Source: Roseateles sp. DAIF2 (GTDB taxonomy: Bacteria; Pseudomonadota; Gammaproteobacteria; Burkholderiales; Burkholderiaceae_C). Taken from it: 64,000 bases of DNA. Of this stretch, positions 1 to 10,622 are shown one piece after another. Numbering within the stretch: the first letter of the stretch is position 1; the number at the start of each line of letters is the position of its first letter. The stretch is taken from positions 5,394,001 through 5,458,000 of the forward strand of contig NZ_CP049919.1 in NCBI RefSeq assembly GCF_015624425.1, written 5' to 3'. Position numbers and translations under genes: made by a program. Under the pieces are notes generated by a model, which did not search any database, was not told the origin of the DNA, and saw only the letters and a program-made list of their open reading frames with translations.

Positions 1-2
1 AG

Positions 3-83
3 ATCTATCGCAAGCTCAATGTGAGTTCGCGCGCCGAAGCCGCTCTCGAAGCCCAGCGATTGGGACTGTTCGGCCGCAACTGA
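3..83 (+). CDS. LuxR/NarL-type response regulator, C-terminal fragment
   Basis: The window opens inside a gene. The last 26 codons read IYRKLNVSSRAEAALEAQRL and then GLFGRN before TGA. This matches the recognition helix and following helix of LuxR/NarL-type helix-turn-helix domains, where a serine-arginine-x-glutamate-alanine run is typical. The rest of the protein lies outside the window, so whether it carries a receiver domain cannot be seen. It ends 78 bases before ruvA and is probably a separate transcription unit. Family assignment is fairly sure; the target genes are unknown. Confidence 0.7.
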   Translation: MYRKLNVSSRAEAALEAQRLGLFGRN

Positions 84-161
84 GCGCGCCGGCGGCGCGC
101 CTCGGCAAAATACTGGACGAATACCCAGCCGGCCCGCGCCAAACGCGGATAATCCGCGGCC

Positions 162-731
162 ATGATCGGCAAGCTCACCGGCGTCATCGCGGAAAAAACG
201 CCCCCGCAGGTTCTCATCGATGTGCAGGGCGTCGGCTACGAGCTCGACGTGCCGATGAGCACCTTCTTCAACCTGCCGGGCCTGGGCGAGCGCACCAGCC
301 TGCTGACGCATCTGAGCATCCGCGAAGATGCCCATGTGCTGTTCGGCTTCCTGACCGCCGAGGAGCGCAGCACCTTTCGCCTGCTGATCAAGATCAGCGG
401 CGTCGGCCCGAAGATGGCGCTGTCGCTGCTGTCGGGCCTGTCGGTGGCCGAGCTGTCCCAGGCCGTCTCCAAGCAGGAGGCTGGTCGCCTGGTCAAGGTG
501 CCGGGCATCGGCAAGAAAACCGCCGAGCGACTGCTGCTGGAGCTCAAGGGCAAGCTGGGGCCGGATCTGGCCCTGCCGGCGGCCGTGGCCAACGATGCGC
601 AGGCCGACATCCTGCAGGCCCTGGTCGCGCTGGGCTATAGCGAGAAGGAAGCCGGCGCGGCGCTGAAGGCGCTGCCGCCCGATGTGGGCGTCAGCGAAGG
701 CATCAAGCTGGCCATGAAGAAGCTGTCATGA
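162..731 (+). CDS. ruvA: Holliday junction branch migration protein RuvA
   Basis: RuvA binds the four-way Holliday junction as a tetramer and loads the RuvB motor during recombinational repair. The 189-residue product has the usual length. It starts with the OB-fold domain ([12 protein letters not shown]), followed by two helix-hairpin-helix motifs at about residues 75-95 (ISGVGPKMA) and 110-130 ([13 protein letters not shown]), then a short linker and a C-terminal domain that contacts RuvB. The stop codon overlaps the ruvB start as ATGA, so the two are translationally coupled. ruvC is not next to it, which is common in Burkholderiales. Confidence 0.97.
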   Translation: MIGKLTGVIAEKTPPQVLIDVQGVGYELDVPMSTFFNLPGLGERTSLLTHLSIREDAHVLFGFLTAEERSTFRLLIKISGVGPKMALSLLSGLSVAELSQAVSKQEAGRLVKVPGIGKKTAERLLLELKGKLGPDLALPAAVANDAQADILQALVALGYSEKEAGAALKALPPDVGVSEGIKLAMKKLS

Positions 732-1786
732 GCATCCAAACCGACGACTTCAGCCCGGCGCCGCAGCAGCGCGTCATCAGCGCCGTCGCCACCTCGCCCA
801 ACGAGGAGGCGATCGAACGCGCGCTGCGGCCCAAGCTGCTGGACGAGTATGTCGGCCAGGGCAAGGCGCGCGAGCAGCTGGAGATCTTCATCGGCGCGGC
901 GCGCAAGCGCAACGAGGCGCTGGACCATGTGCTGCTGTTCGGCCCGCCGGGCCTGGGCAAGACCACGCTGAGCCACATCATCGCGGCCGAGCTGGGCGTC
1001 AATCTGCGCCAGACCTCCGGGCCGGTGCTGGAAAAGCCCAAGGATCTGGCGGCGATCCTGACCAACCTCGAGAAGAACGATGTGCTCTTCATCGACGAGA
1101 TCCACCGCCTCTCCCCGGTCGTCGAGGAAATCCTCTATCCCGCGCTGGAGGACTATCAGATCGACATCATGATCGGCGAGGGCCCGGCCGCGCGCTCGAT
1201 CAAGCTGGACCTACAGCCCTTCACCCTGGTCGGCGCGACGACGCGTGCCGGCATGCTGACCAACCCGCTGCGCGACCGCTTCGGCATCGTCGCGCGGCTG
1301 GAGTTCTATACCGCCGAGGAACTGCAGCGCATCGTCACCCGCTCCGCCGGCCTGCTGAATGCACCGATCGACCCGGAGGGCGCGCTTGAGGTGGCGCGCC
1401 GTTCACGCGGCACGCCGCGTATCGCGAACCGGCTGCTGCGCCGTGTGCGCGACTACGCCGATGTGAAGGGGGATGGCCGCATCACCAAGGCGATCGCCGA
1501 CAAGGCACTGGCGATGCTCGATGTCGACCCGCAGGGCTTCGACCTGATGGACCGCAAGCTGCTGGAGGCGGTGGTGCACCGCTTCGACGGCGGCCCGGTC
1601 GGCCTGGACAATGTCGCCGCGGCGATCGGCGAGGAGAGCGGCACGATCGAGGATGTGATCGAGCCCTACCTGATTCAGCAGGGCTATCTGCAGCGCACCC
1701 CGCGCGGTCGCATCGCGACCCTGGCGGCCTTCCGCCATCTGGGCGTGGCGCCGCCGAAGACGGCCGGGCAGTTGTTCGACGAGTAA
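728..1786 (+). CDS. ruvB: Holliday junction branch migration ATPase RuvB
   Basis: RuvB is the hexameric AAA+ motor that drives Holliday junction branch migration with RuvA. The 352-residue product shows Walker A GPPGLGKT at residues 72-79, Walker B LFIDEIHR, the sensor/arginine-finger segment [18 protein letters not shown], and a C-terminal winged-helix domain. It overlaps ruvA by four bases (ATGA). A strong symmetric hairpin terminator lies just after the stop codon and closes the operon. Confidence 0.98.
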   Translation: MSIQTDDFSPAPQQRVISAVATSPNEEAIERALRPKLLDEYVGQGKAREQLEIFIGAARKRNEALDHVLLFGPPGLGKTTLSHIIAAELGVNLRQTSGPVLEKPKDLAAILTNLEKNDVLFIDEIHRLSPVVEEILYPALEDYQIDIMIGEGPAARSIKLDLQPFTLVGATTRAGMLTNPLRDRFGIVARLEFYTAEELQRIVTRSAGLLNAPIDPEGALEVARRSRGTPRIANRLLRRVRDYADVKGDGRITKAIADKALAMLDVDPQGFDLMDRKLLEAVVHRFDGGPVGLDNVAAAIGEESGTIEDVIEPYLIQQGYLQRTPRGRIATLAAFRHLGVAPPKTAGQLFDE

Positions 1787-1811
1787 GCGAACAAACCCGA
1801 TCGACCATGAA

Positions 1812-1835
1812 AAAAGCGACCCGAAGGTCGCTTTT
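1812..1835. terminator. bidirectional intrinsic terminator between ruvB and porin
   Basis: A perfect 10-bp stem (AAAAGCGACC / GGTCGCTTTT) surrounds the tetraloop CGAA. The A-run on one side and T-run on the other give a U-tract in both directions. It sits between the convergent ends of ruvB and the porin gene, so it can serve both. Confidence 0.9.
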
Positions 1836-1854
1836 CTTTCATCCGATCCGGGGA

Positions 1855-2778
1855 TCAGAAGTTGTGGCGGATGCCAGCGGCCAGGGAGTTGAAATCCTTG
1901 GTGTTCAGCTTGGCGTTCACGTCGGTGTAGTACGCGTACACCTTGGTGCGCTTGCTCAGGTTGTAGTTGTAGCCCAGAGTGAACTGGGTGGTCTTGCCTT
2001 GGCCTGCGAAATCGGCACGGCCTTGGGTGCCGCCGACGTTCACGTGGAACTCCGACTGGCCCAGGACATACATGCCCGACACGCGATAGTTGTTGCGCTT
2101 GTCATTGCCGATGTCGACGCGCTGGTAGTAGCCGCCGAAGGTGAAGGCACCCAGCTCATACAGGCCGCGGACGGCGAACTGGTTGGCATCGCCTTCCTTG
2201 CTGTAGCCAGCACCCAGGTGCAGCGGGCCGCCATCGTAGTTGGCTGCCAGGTCGTAAGCCTTTTTCACGCCGGGTTGGCCTTCGCCGGCCGACACCGAGG
2301 CGCTGCCGCTGAAGCCGTTGTAGTTCGGCGTGAAGTAGCCGATCTTGTTGGTCTTGCGGAAGGGGCCGCCGTACAGCTTGTCTTCCGACGAGCCGGTGTC
2401 GTGGTTGTGCATGCTGACGTAGTCAGCGGTGGCGAAGTAGGACTCGGGGGTGAAGTTACCCAGACGCACGGCACCGAAGGAACCGGCCAGTTGCACCCAG
2501 GACTCACGGCCCCAGAAGTTCTTGGTGTCGGCGCTACCGTCATCGGAGCCCAGGCCGCTTTCCAGCATGAACGAAGCCTTCAGGCCGCCACCCAGGTCTT
2601 CCGCGCCCTTCAGGCCGAAACGCGAAGCGTTGTTGGCCACGACCACCTTGCGGTCCTGGTTGCCAACCTTCTGGCTTTCCACGGTGGTGTTGATACGGCC
2701 GTAGAGGGTCACCGAGCTTTGCGCGAAAGCCGAAGCCGACACAGCGGCCAGGGCAGCGACGAGAGCAATCTTTTTCAT
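1855..2778 (-). CDS. Gram-negative porin, OmpC/DcaP-like Burkholderiales type
   Basis: This is an outer-membrane general-diffusion porin, 307 residues from the chosen start. A classical signal peptide (MKKIALVAALAAVSASAFAQ) is followed by SSVTLYGRINTTVE, the usual first strand of Burkholderiales porins. The chain ends RHNF, with the terminal phenylalanine needed for BAM-dependent assembly. Two consecutive ATG codons exist at 2781 and 2778. The second is better spaced from an AAAGG ribosome site; an upstream in-frame start would spoil the signal peptide. Single-gene unit with its own promoter and terminator. Substrate unknown. Confidence 0.93.
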   Translation of the reverse strand: MKKIALVAALAAVSASAFAQSSVTLYGRINTTVESQKVGNQDRKVVVANNASRFGLKGAEDLGGGLKASFMLESGLGSDDGSADTKNFWGRESWVQLAGSFGAVRLGNFTPESYFATADYVSMHNHDTGSSEDKLYGGPFRKTNKIGYFTPNYNGFSGSASVSAGEGQPGVKKAYDLAANYDGGPLHLGAGYSKEGDANQFAVRGLYELGAFTFGGYYQRVDIGNDKRNNYRVSGMYVLGQSEFHVNVGGTQGRADFAGQGKTTQFTLGYNYNLSKRTKVYAYYTDVNAKLNTKDFNSLAAGIRHNF

Positions 2779-2847
2779 CATTTGCCTTTGAGAGTTGAGG
2801 AAGGAGCCAGGGTCCATGTCCCTGGTCTTGTTCGCTGATGTGGGCGC

Positions 2848-2853
2848 AGTATA
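2848..2853 (-). promoter_or_regulatory. probable -10 box of the porin promoter
   Basis: On the minus strand the sequence TATACT lies about 70 bases before the porin start, in the intergenic stretch between the porin and the phosphatase gene. A convincing -35 hexamer is not visible at 16-18 bases spacing, so the promoter call rests on the -10 box and position alone. Confidence 0.45.
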
Positions 2854-2982
2854 GAAGTCCTAGGGTTTGACCGAATGGGGTCCGACGTTAATTCGCAACA
2901 GTCCTATGTTAAGAAGTGAAGGGTGCGGATCCGCACTTGCCAGCGCCCCCTTCTTGCTATCCGGACCGTCCCCAAAACCCTT

Positions 2983-3630
2983 TCAGGCCGCGCTCTCGTC
3001 CAGGCTCAGGCCTTCCAGATGCAGGTCGTCGTTCCAGCCGACGACGCTGAAGCCGGCCGGGGTGTAGAGCAGCCGATTGATGGTTGCGTTGCCCAGGGTC
3101 CAGCTGCGCGGCGCCTGCAGTTCCAGGCGCCGGCCGGCGCGGTAGAGGCAGTCCATCACCCCGCCATGGGCCACGACGACCAGGGTCTTGCCGGGGTTGT
3201 CGCGGGCCAGGCGCTCGACGGTGCCGACCGCCCGCGCATAGAAGTCCTGCAGCGCCTCGCCGCCCTCGGCCGCGAACTCCGGATCGCGGCGGCGCCAGCG
3301 CTGGCTCTGCTCGGGCCATTGCGTCTCGATCTCGCTCCAGGTCAGCCCTTCGAAGCGGCCGAAGCCGCGCTCGCGCAGGCCCGGCTCGGCCAGCGGCACC
3401 AGCCCGGCGACGGCGGCCACCGCCTCGGCGGTCTGCCAGGCGCGCACCAGGTCGCTGGAATAGATGACGTCGATCGCCTCGCCCGCCAGGGCCTGGCCGA
3501 GCCGCCGCGCCTGGGCCAGGCCCAGTTCGCTCAGGGGGATGTCGGTATGCCCCTGGATGCGGCTGGCGCGGTTCCAGGTGGTTTCGCCATGGCGGATCGC
3601 CAGGATGGTGGTGACGCTGTCCAGACCCAT
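2983..3630 (-). CDS. histidine phosphatase family protein (phosphoglycerate mutase-like)
   Basis: This is a branch-1 histidine phosphatase of 215 residues. The phosphohistidine motif RHGETTWN starts at Arg13-His14. The second catalytic histidine is in VVAHGGVMD near the C-terminus, and IYSSDLVRAWQTAEAV supplies the phosphate-pocket arginine. Family members annotated as GpmB or CobC-like act on varied phosphomonoesters, so the substrate cannot be set from sequence. The start ATG overlaps the stop of the upstream DUF1840 gene (TGATG), which suggests coupled translation. Confidence 0.88.
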   Translation of the reverse strand: MGLDSVTTILAIRHGETTWNRASRIQGHTDIPLSELGLAQARRLGQALAGEAIDVIYSSDLVRAWQTAEAVAAVAGLVPLAEPGLRERGFGRFEGLTWSEIETQWPEQSQRWRRRDPEFAAEGGEALQDFYARAVGTVERLARDNPGKTLVVVAHGGVMDCLYRAGRRLELQAPRSWTLGNATINRLLYTPAGFSVVGWNDDLHLEGLSLDESAA

Positions 3631-3950
3631 CAATTGCCCCAGAGCAAGTCATGCCCGCCGCGCAGCGCGCTGCGCATCAGCTCCAGCAGGGGCCAGGCGC
3701 GCTGGCGCAGGGTGATGCCCTGACGCCGCGGCGCCGGTTCGCCCGCAGCCTCGGCGTCGGCCTGCAGGCGCGCGAAGGTGGCCTCGTCCTCGGCCACCGC
3801 CTGTTCCAGCGCGGAGATCGCGCCGGCCAGTTGAGCCTGGGTAACGATGCCCTGCGGCGCCGGTTCCTTGCCGATCAGGCGCAGGATCTGCTCGCCGGTC
3901 GCGCCGAGCATGATCACATCGGCGCTGTCCTTGGATCTGAACTTGTACAT
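3630..3950 (-). CDS. DUF1840 domain-containing protein
   Basis: This 106-residue protein starts MYKFRSKDSADVIMLGATGE and ends with LRQRAWPLLELMRSAL and a terminal WGN, both characteristic of DUF1840, a small family common in Beta- and Gammaproteobacteria with no known function. In-frame codons run upstream to 3986, but the family normally starts at this Met-Tyr-Lys-Phe, and AAAGAGG lies a usable distance upstream. It is cotranscribed with and overlaps the histidine phosphatase gene. No membrane segment or signal peptide is visible. Confidence 0.82.
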   Translation of the reverse strand: MYKFRSKDSADVIMLGATGEQILRLIGKEPAPQGIVTQAQLAGAISALEQAVAEDEATFARLQADAEAAGEPAPRRQGITLRQRAWPLLELMRSALRGGHDLLWGN

Positions 3951-4024
3951 CACGGCCATCACCTCTTTGCTCGATACCGGCGCCATTGTGCCGGCAGCGG
4001 AGGCGGCGCCCTGCGCTCGGCCGT

Positions 4025-6154
4025 TCAGGCCGCCTTGCCGCGCACCAGGCGCACCGGCGAGATCGCCGGCCGGGGCGGCGGCAGCTGCGGCTGCCAGACC
4101 TTGTCCTCGAAGGCGCGGATCTCCAGCGCCGGCGCGAACAGGAAGCCCTGGAATTCATGGCAGCCGGCGCGCGCCAGGAAGTCGCGCTGCGCCTCGGTCT
4201 CCACGCCCTCGGCGATCACCAGCAGGCGCAGCGCCCGGCCCATCTGGATCACCGCATTGACGATGCCGGCATCGCTCTCGTCGGCCGGCAGGCCCTTGAC
4301 GAAGCTCCGGTCGATCTTCAGGCGCTGGATCGGGAAGCGCTTCAGATAGCCGAGGCTGGAATAGCCGGTGCCGAAGTCGTCGATCGACATGCACACGCCC
4401 AGCTCGGACAGGGCCTGCAGCCGGTGCAGCGCCTCCTCGGCGTCGCGCAGCAGGATCGATTCGGTCAGCTCCAGCTCCAGCAGCGAGGGCGGCAGGCCCG
4501 CCGCCTTCAGGATCTGGGCCACGTTGTCGACGAACTGGCTCTGCTGGAACTGCAGCGCCGAGACATTCACCGCCACCTGCATGCGCCGGCCCTGGCGCAG
4601 CCAATCGGCCGCCTGCTGCACCGCCTGGCGCAGCACCCAGTCGCCGATCGCGACGATGAAGCCGCTCTCCTCCGCGACCGGGATGAACTCGGCCGGCGAG
4701 ATCTCGCCGCGCAGCGGGTCGCGCCAGCGCAGCAGCGCCTCGGCGCCGATCACCCGGCCGCTGCCCAGGTCCACCTGGGGCTGGTAATGCAGGCGGAACT
4801 GGCCTTCCAGCAGGGCCTGGCGCATCGCATGGTCCAGGCGCATGCGCGACAGCAGGTCCACGTCCTTGCGCGGCTGGTGGAAGCGGAAGGTGCCGCGGCC
4901 GCTTTCCTTGACCCAGTGCATCGCCCGCTCGGCGCTGGCCATCAGCTCGTCCGCGCCCGCGCCGTCGCTGGGGAACAGCGCGATGCCGATCGAGCAGGTG
5001 ACGGTGAAGCTCAGGGTGTCGAAGCTGAAGGGCCGGGCCATCGCCTCCTGCACGCGCCTGGCGGCATGCTCGGCGCCGCGCGCATCGGCCTGGTGGATCA
5101 GCAGCGCGAACTCGTCGCCGCCCAGGCGCGCCACCGTGTCCACCTCGCGCAGGCATTCCTTCAGACGCTGCGCCACTTCCTTCAGCACCCGGTCGCCATA
5201 GGAATGGCCCAGGGTGTCGTTGATCTGCTTGAAGCGGTCCAGGTCGACATTCAGCAGCGCGAAGGCGCTGTTCTCGCGGCGCGCCATCGCCTGCGCATAG
5301 TCGACCCGCTCGGCCAGCGCGCGGCGGTTTGGCAGGCCGGTCAGCATGTCGGTATGCGACAGCTCCTCGATGCGTTGGCTGGCGGCCAGCTTCTCGCTCA
5401 GGTCGCGGAAGGAATAGACCCGGCCGATCGGCCGGCCGCGGCTCCATTGCGGCAGCGAGACCCGCTCCAGCACGCGCCCGTCCAGCAGCTTGATGATGTC
5501 GCTGGTCTGCAGCAGCGGCGCCTCCTGGATCGCGGCCAGGCGCATCGCATAGGCCGCGCCGTCCACGACGCTGCGCCGCATCCAGGCCTGCACCGCCTCG
5601 TCGTTGCGCTCCAGCAGCAGATCCTCGGGCAGACCCCACAGCGAGGCGAAGCGCTGGTTGAAGCTGCGCATGCGCCCGGCCAGGTCGGAGACCAGGATGC
5701 CGTCGGCGGTCGATTCCAGGGTGGCCTTCAGCTCGGCCAGCAGCGATTCGCGCTCCTCGTCATGCTGGCGCTGACGGCTCTGGTCGCGCATCGAGACCAG
5801 CCAGACGCCGTCGCCGTCGGGCAGCGCGACATGGCTGATGCGGCGCGCCACCCATAGCATCTGGCCATCGGCGCGGCGCAGCATGGTGTCGGTGAACAGG
5901 CCATCGCGCGAGCCGGCGCCGGCCTCCATCCAGAACAGCACATCCTCGGCGGTACTGGCCAGCGATTCCATGCTGGCGCCGATCAGCCGCTCCGGCGTCA
6001 GACCCAGCAGCTGCGTCGCCGCGCCATTGACGGCCAGCACGCACAGGGTGCGCGCATCCACCAGCCAGACCGCCTCCTGCAGCCCTTCGAGCAGGGCCTG
6101 GTAGCGCGTCGCGACCGGGAAGGTGGAGGTACTGCCGATGGCGGCGGGCTTCAC
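4025..6154 (-). CDS. PAS-PAS-GGDEF-EAL cyclic-di-GMP enzyme
   Basis: This is a 709-residue soluble signalling protein. Two PAS domains (about residues 17-125 and 140-255) precede a GGDEF domain with intact GGDEF at 345-349. A product-inhibition site REVD lies at 336-339, five residues earlier. The EAL domain has Glu-Ala-Leu at 472-474 and a downstream SIDDFGTGYSSLGYLKRFP loop. Both catalytic signatures look complete, so it could make and degrade cyclic-di-GMP, with the PAS domains as sensors. The balance is not readable from sequence. Its start overlaps the upstream HD-GYP gene stop (ATGA), forming a two-gene cyclic-di-GMP operon. Confidence 0.95.
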   Translation of the reverse strand: MKPAAIGSTSTFPVATRYQALLEGLQEAVWLVDARTLCVLAVNGAATQLLGLTPERLIGASMESLASTAEDVLFWMEAGAGSRDGLFTDTMLRRADGQMLWVARRISHVALPDGDGVWLVSMRDQSRQRQHDEERESLLAELKATLESTADGILVSDLAGRMRSFNQRFASLWGLPEDLLLERNDEAVQAWMRRSVVDGAAYAMRLAAIQEAPLLQTSDIIKLLDGRVLERVSLPQWSRGRPIGRVYSFRDLSEKLAASQRIEELSHTDMLTGLPNRRALAERVDYAQAMARRENSAFALLNVDLDRFKQINDTLGHSYGDRVLKEVAQRLKECLREVDTVARLGGDEFALLIHQADARGAEHAARRVQEAMARPFSFDTLSFTVTCSIGIALFPSDGAGADELMASAERAMHWVKESGRGTFRFHQPRKDVDLLSRMRLDHAMRQALLEGQFRLHYQPQVDLGSGRVIGAEALLRWRDPLRGEISPAEFIPVAEESGFIVAIGDWVLRQAVQQAADWLRQGRRMQVAVNVSALQFQQSQFVDNVAQILKAAGLPPSLLELELTESILLRDAEEALHRLQALSELGVCMSIDDFGTGYSSLGYLKRFPIQRLKIDRSFVKGLPADESDAGIVNAVIQMGRALRLLVIAEGVETEAQRDFLARAGCHEFQGFLFAPALEIRAFEDKVWQPQLPPPRPAISPVRLVRGKAA

Positions 6155-7434
6155 GCCGCCATCTCCCCGAGCGGCGCCGCGGCGCTTTCGAAGAAGTAGG
6201 CGACGCGGGTGCGCGGACTCAGATAGTCCAGCGAGGCGCGCGGCAGCAGGTTCGGCTTCAGGCTGCGGCGGATGCCCAGGTCGGGATGCTCTTCCAAGTT
6301 CAGGATCAGCGCCTCGTCGCGCGGCACCTTGGTGTCATGCACCATCACCTTGGGCTTGAGCGGGCGCGAGGAGTTGACCGCCACCACCAGCGCGTAGCGG
6401 TCGTCGGTCAGCTGCACCGCCGAGCCAGGCGGGTAGACACCCATCATGCGGATGAAGGCATTCAGCATGGTCGCGTCGAAGCGGTTGCGCCCCTGGGCGA
6501 ACATCAGCGACAGGGCCTCGTGCGGCGTCATCGCCTTGGAGGCCAACAGCGGGTTGCACAGCCCGTCGAAACGGTTCACCAGCGCGACGATGCGCGAGGC
6601 CGCGCTCATCCGGTCCACATTGATGCGCTGCGGGAAACCGCTGCCATCGGCGTTCTCGTGGTGCTGGGCGATCACCAGCAGCGGCCCGGGCGCCAGGCCC
6701 ATGCCCTGGGCCAGCGCCACGCCCTTCTGCACATGCTGCTGGTAGAGCTGGGTCTCGGCCATCGTGAAGCTGTCGTCGCGGTTGCGCACGCGCGCCGGCA
6801 GCTCGGTCTTGCCGATGTCGTGCAGCAGCGCACCGACGCCCAGGTCCATCATCTCGTCGCGCCCCAGGCCGAAGGCCCGGCCCAGCAGCAACGAGATGAT
6901 CGAGACGTTCAGCGCATGGGCGGTGCTGCGGTCGCCCGCCCCCTCGTTGAGCAGGCGGATGTTGAGGTCACCCTCGATCAGCATCTTGTCCAGCAGCGCG
7001 GAGGTCAGCGCGATCGACTGGTCACGCGAATTCACCGGCTCGCGCGGCAGCAGGTCCATCAGCTCGCGGAAAGCGCTGGCGGCCTCGCCGTACTGGCGCT
7101 CGCACAGGGCCAGCGCCTCGCGCTGCGCGGCGAGCGCGCGCTTGTGGGCCTCGCGGGCCAGTTGCTCCGGCGTCAGCGCGGTCGGCACTTCGATCACCTC
7201 GGCCGCGGGGGCGCCCGGCAGCGGCGCGGCGTCCAGCTGCAGATCGCTGCGGCCCGGGCTCCAGCGCACCTGCTTCAGGCCGAGCCGCCGCAGCACCAGC
7301 AATTGATCCTCCGAACTCAGCTTGAAACTGCTGAGCGGAAAGGGATGCGACATCCAGCCCAGATCCAGGTGGATGAACATTCCCACCTTCAGCTGGCCCA
7401 CATCGATCAAAGGATCTGCAGTTCTGTCCTTCAT
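6151..7434 (-). CDS. HD-GYP domain phosphodiesterase with N-terminal DUF3391-like domain
   Basis: This 427-residue protein has an N-terminal region (VGQLKVGMFIHLDLGWMSHP) typical of DUF3391 and an HD-GYP domain: the HD pair at His205-Asp206 in LLHDIGKTELP, then HHENADGSGFP at 258-268. HD-GYP enzymes hydrolyse cyclic-di-GMP to pGpG or GMP. The signature tripeptide is GFP rather than GYP, a conservative change that may or may not affect partner binding. All metal-binding histidines and aspartates I can check are present. It overlaps the following GGDEF-EAL gene by four bases. An AGGA ribosome site precedes the ATG. Confidence 0.92.
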   Translation of the reverse strand: MKDRTADPLIDVGQLKVGMFIHLDLGWMSHPFPLSSFKLSSEDQLLVLRRLGLKQVRWSPGRSDLQLDAAPLPGAPAAEVIEVPTALTPEQLAREAHKRALAAQREALALCERQYGEAASAFRELMDLLPREPVNSRDQSIALTSALLDKMLIEGDLNIRLLNEGAGDRSTAHALNVSIISLLLGRAFGLGRDEMMDLGVGALLHDIGKTELPARVRNRDDSFTMAETQLYQQHVQKGVALAQGMGLAPGPLLVIAQHHENADGSGFPQRINVDRMSAASRIVALVNRFDGLCNPLLASKAMTPHEALSLMFAQGRNRFDATMLNAFIRMMGVYPPGSAVQLTDDRYALVVAVNSSRPLKPKVMVHDTKVPRDEALILNLEEHPDLGIRRSLKPNLLPRASLDYLSPRTRVAYFFESAAAPLGEMAA

Positions 7435-7572
7435 TGTTTTCCTACGCCCTTTTTTGAGGCGCCCTCGGCAGCAGCATCGGCACGATCGCTGCGTAACTTA
7501 AGTAAAACAGCCCTTGTAGAAATTTGCGCATTGATACAACTACTTTCATGTGCGAATTGTCACGGGATTGGC

Positions 7573-7641
7573 TTGACCGCCGATGAAGGTCGCCCGTAGC
7601 ATGTTCTTTTTCAGAACTCAAGTTCTATATTTGAACAGTTC
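7573..7641 (+). promoter_or_regulatory. pcaIJF promoter with tandem PcaR/PcaU-like operator
   Basis: Two 15-bp palindromes of the form GTTC-N7-GAAC lie at 7603-7617 and 7622-7636, separated by four bases, with a further GTTC half-site at 7638-7641 just before the pcaI start. The IclR-family regulators PcaR and PcaU bind 15-bp GTTC-N7 sites of this layout at pca promoters. A TTGACC at 7573-7578 with TAGCAT 18 bases downstream is a reasonable sigma-70 pair. The likely ligand-responsive regulator is the IclR protein encoded 2 kb downstream. Confidence 0.65.
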
Positions 7642-7644
7642 ACT

Positions 7645-8355
7645 ATGATCGACAAACAGCTCGACAGCCCCGCCGCCGCGCTGCGCGATGTGCCCGACGG
7701 TGCCACGGTGATGATCGGCGGCTTCGGCACCGCGGGCCTGCCGGACGAGCTGATCCGGGCCCTGCTGAACCAGGGTGCCCGCGAGCTGGTCGTGGTGAAC
7801 AACAACGCCGGCAATGGCGACACCGGCCTGGCGGCCCTGCTGGCCGCCGGGCGGGTGCGTAAGATCATCTGCAGCTTTCCGCGCCAGGCCGATTCGCATC
7901 ATTTCGATGCCTTATATAGAAGCGGCAGGATCGAGTTGGAGCTGGTGCCGCAGGGCAATCTGGCCGAGCGCATCCGCGCCGCCGGCGCCGGCATCGGCGC
8001 CTTCTTCACGCCGACCGGCTATGGCACCGCGTTGGCCGAGGGCAAGGAGACCCGCATCATCGACGGCCGCGGCCAGGTGCTGGAGTACCCAATCCATGCC
8101 GACTTCGCGCTGATCAAGGCCGAGTGCGGCGACCGCTGGGGCAATCTGAGCTACCGGATGACCGCCCGCAACTTCGGCCCCATCATGGCGATGGCCGCCA
8201 AGACCACGGTGGCCAGCGTGCACGAGCTGCTGCCGCTGGGCGGGCTGGACCCTGAGCAGATCGTCACGCCGGGCATCTTCGTGCAACGGCTGGTGAAGAT
8301 CGAACGCCGAACCACCAGCGGCGGCGGTTTTTTCAGCAACAAGCCGGGAGCCTGA
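7645..8355 (+). CDS. pcaI: 3-oxoadipate CoA-transferase subunit A
   Basis: This subunit moves CoA from succinyl-CoA to beta-ketoadipate, the penultimate step of the protocatechuate branch, together with PcaJ. The 236-residue product has the family-I CoA-transferase alpha fold signature VMIGGFGTAGLPDELI near the N-terminus and a PRQADSHHFDALY run. The segment GAGIGAFFTPTGYGT is typical of beta-ketoadipate rather than acetoacetate transferases. It is first in a pcaI-pcaJ-pcaF operon; pcaJ starts two bases after its stop. The other pathway genes (pcaGH, pcaBDC) are not in the window. Confidence 0.93.
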   Translation: MIDKQLDSPAAALRDVPDGATVMIGGFGTAGLPDELIRALLNQGARELVVVNNNAGNGDTGLAALLAAGRVRKIICSFPRQADSHHFDALYRSGRIELELVPQGNLAERIRAAGAGIGAFFTPTGYGTALAEGKETRIIDGRGQVLEYPIHADFALIKAECGDRWGNLSYRMTARNFGPIMAMAAKTTVASVHELLPLGGLDPEQIVTPGIFVQRLVKIERRTTSGGGFFSNKPGA

Positions 8356-8357
8356 CG

Positions 8358-9020
<663 letters not shown>

Positions 9021-9053
9021 ATCAATTCCACAAACCATCACGGAGACCCTTCC

Positions 9054-10256
<1,203 letters not shown>

Positions 10257-10262
10257 GGCCAG

Positions 10263-10342
10263 CCAGGCCGCTATTGCACCACAACGGTGCAATAGCGGCC
10301 TGGCCTATGACAAAAACTCAGTGTTCACTGAGTTTTTGTCAT
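10263..10342. terminator. two adjacent long perfect hairpins after pcaF
   Basis: The first hairpin (10263-10303) has an 18-bp perfect stem, CCAGGCCGCTATTGCACC and its complement, around a 5-base loop. Three bases later the second (10307-10342) has a 17-bp perfect stem around TT. The second contains A5 and T5 in its arms, so ACTCAGTG/CACTGAGT followed by TTTTT can act as an intrinsic terminator in both directions. The first has no T-run and may protect the mRNA 3' end or be a protein site. Confidence 0.8.
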
Positions 10343-10622
10343 CGTAAAGCCGGCGTAAAGGCGATCGAGTCTGGGCGATGCGTGGGATACTGGATCCAGA
10401 CTAATGACGCATAGCGCACATATACAGCACGAATCCAAGGCACAGGTTCGTAAGTGGTACTACGTACCGCGCAAATTCGTACCAAAGCCGCTCTGAATAG
10501 CCAGTTTTCGCCCACCCACGCATCGCACACCCGCCTGCTCCAGGCCGTGGGGGCTGCTGTACTCAGAATGCACCACCAAGGTGCACAAATGTGCGCATAT
10601 CGCTCAAATAGGGTGAATTTGC
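10343..10622. other. non-coding leader region between pca terminator and IclR promoter
   Basis: No coding signal is visible in this stretch, whose composition is less GC-rich than the flanking genes. It holds a small dyad GCACC-N5-GGTGC at 10570-10584, the same architecture as the core of the first hairpin after pcaF (10276-10290). It also holds imperfect repeats around GTTCGTAAGTGGTAC near 10447. These could be regulator sites, but I cannot assign them. Confidence 0.4.
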
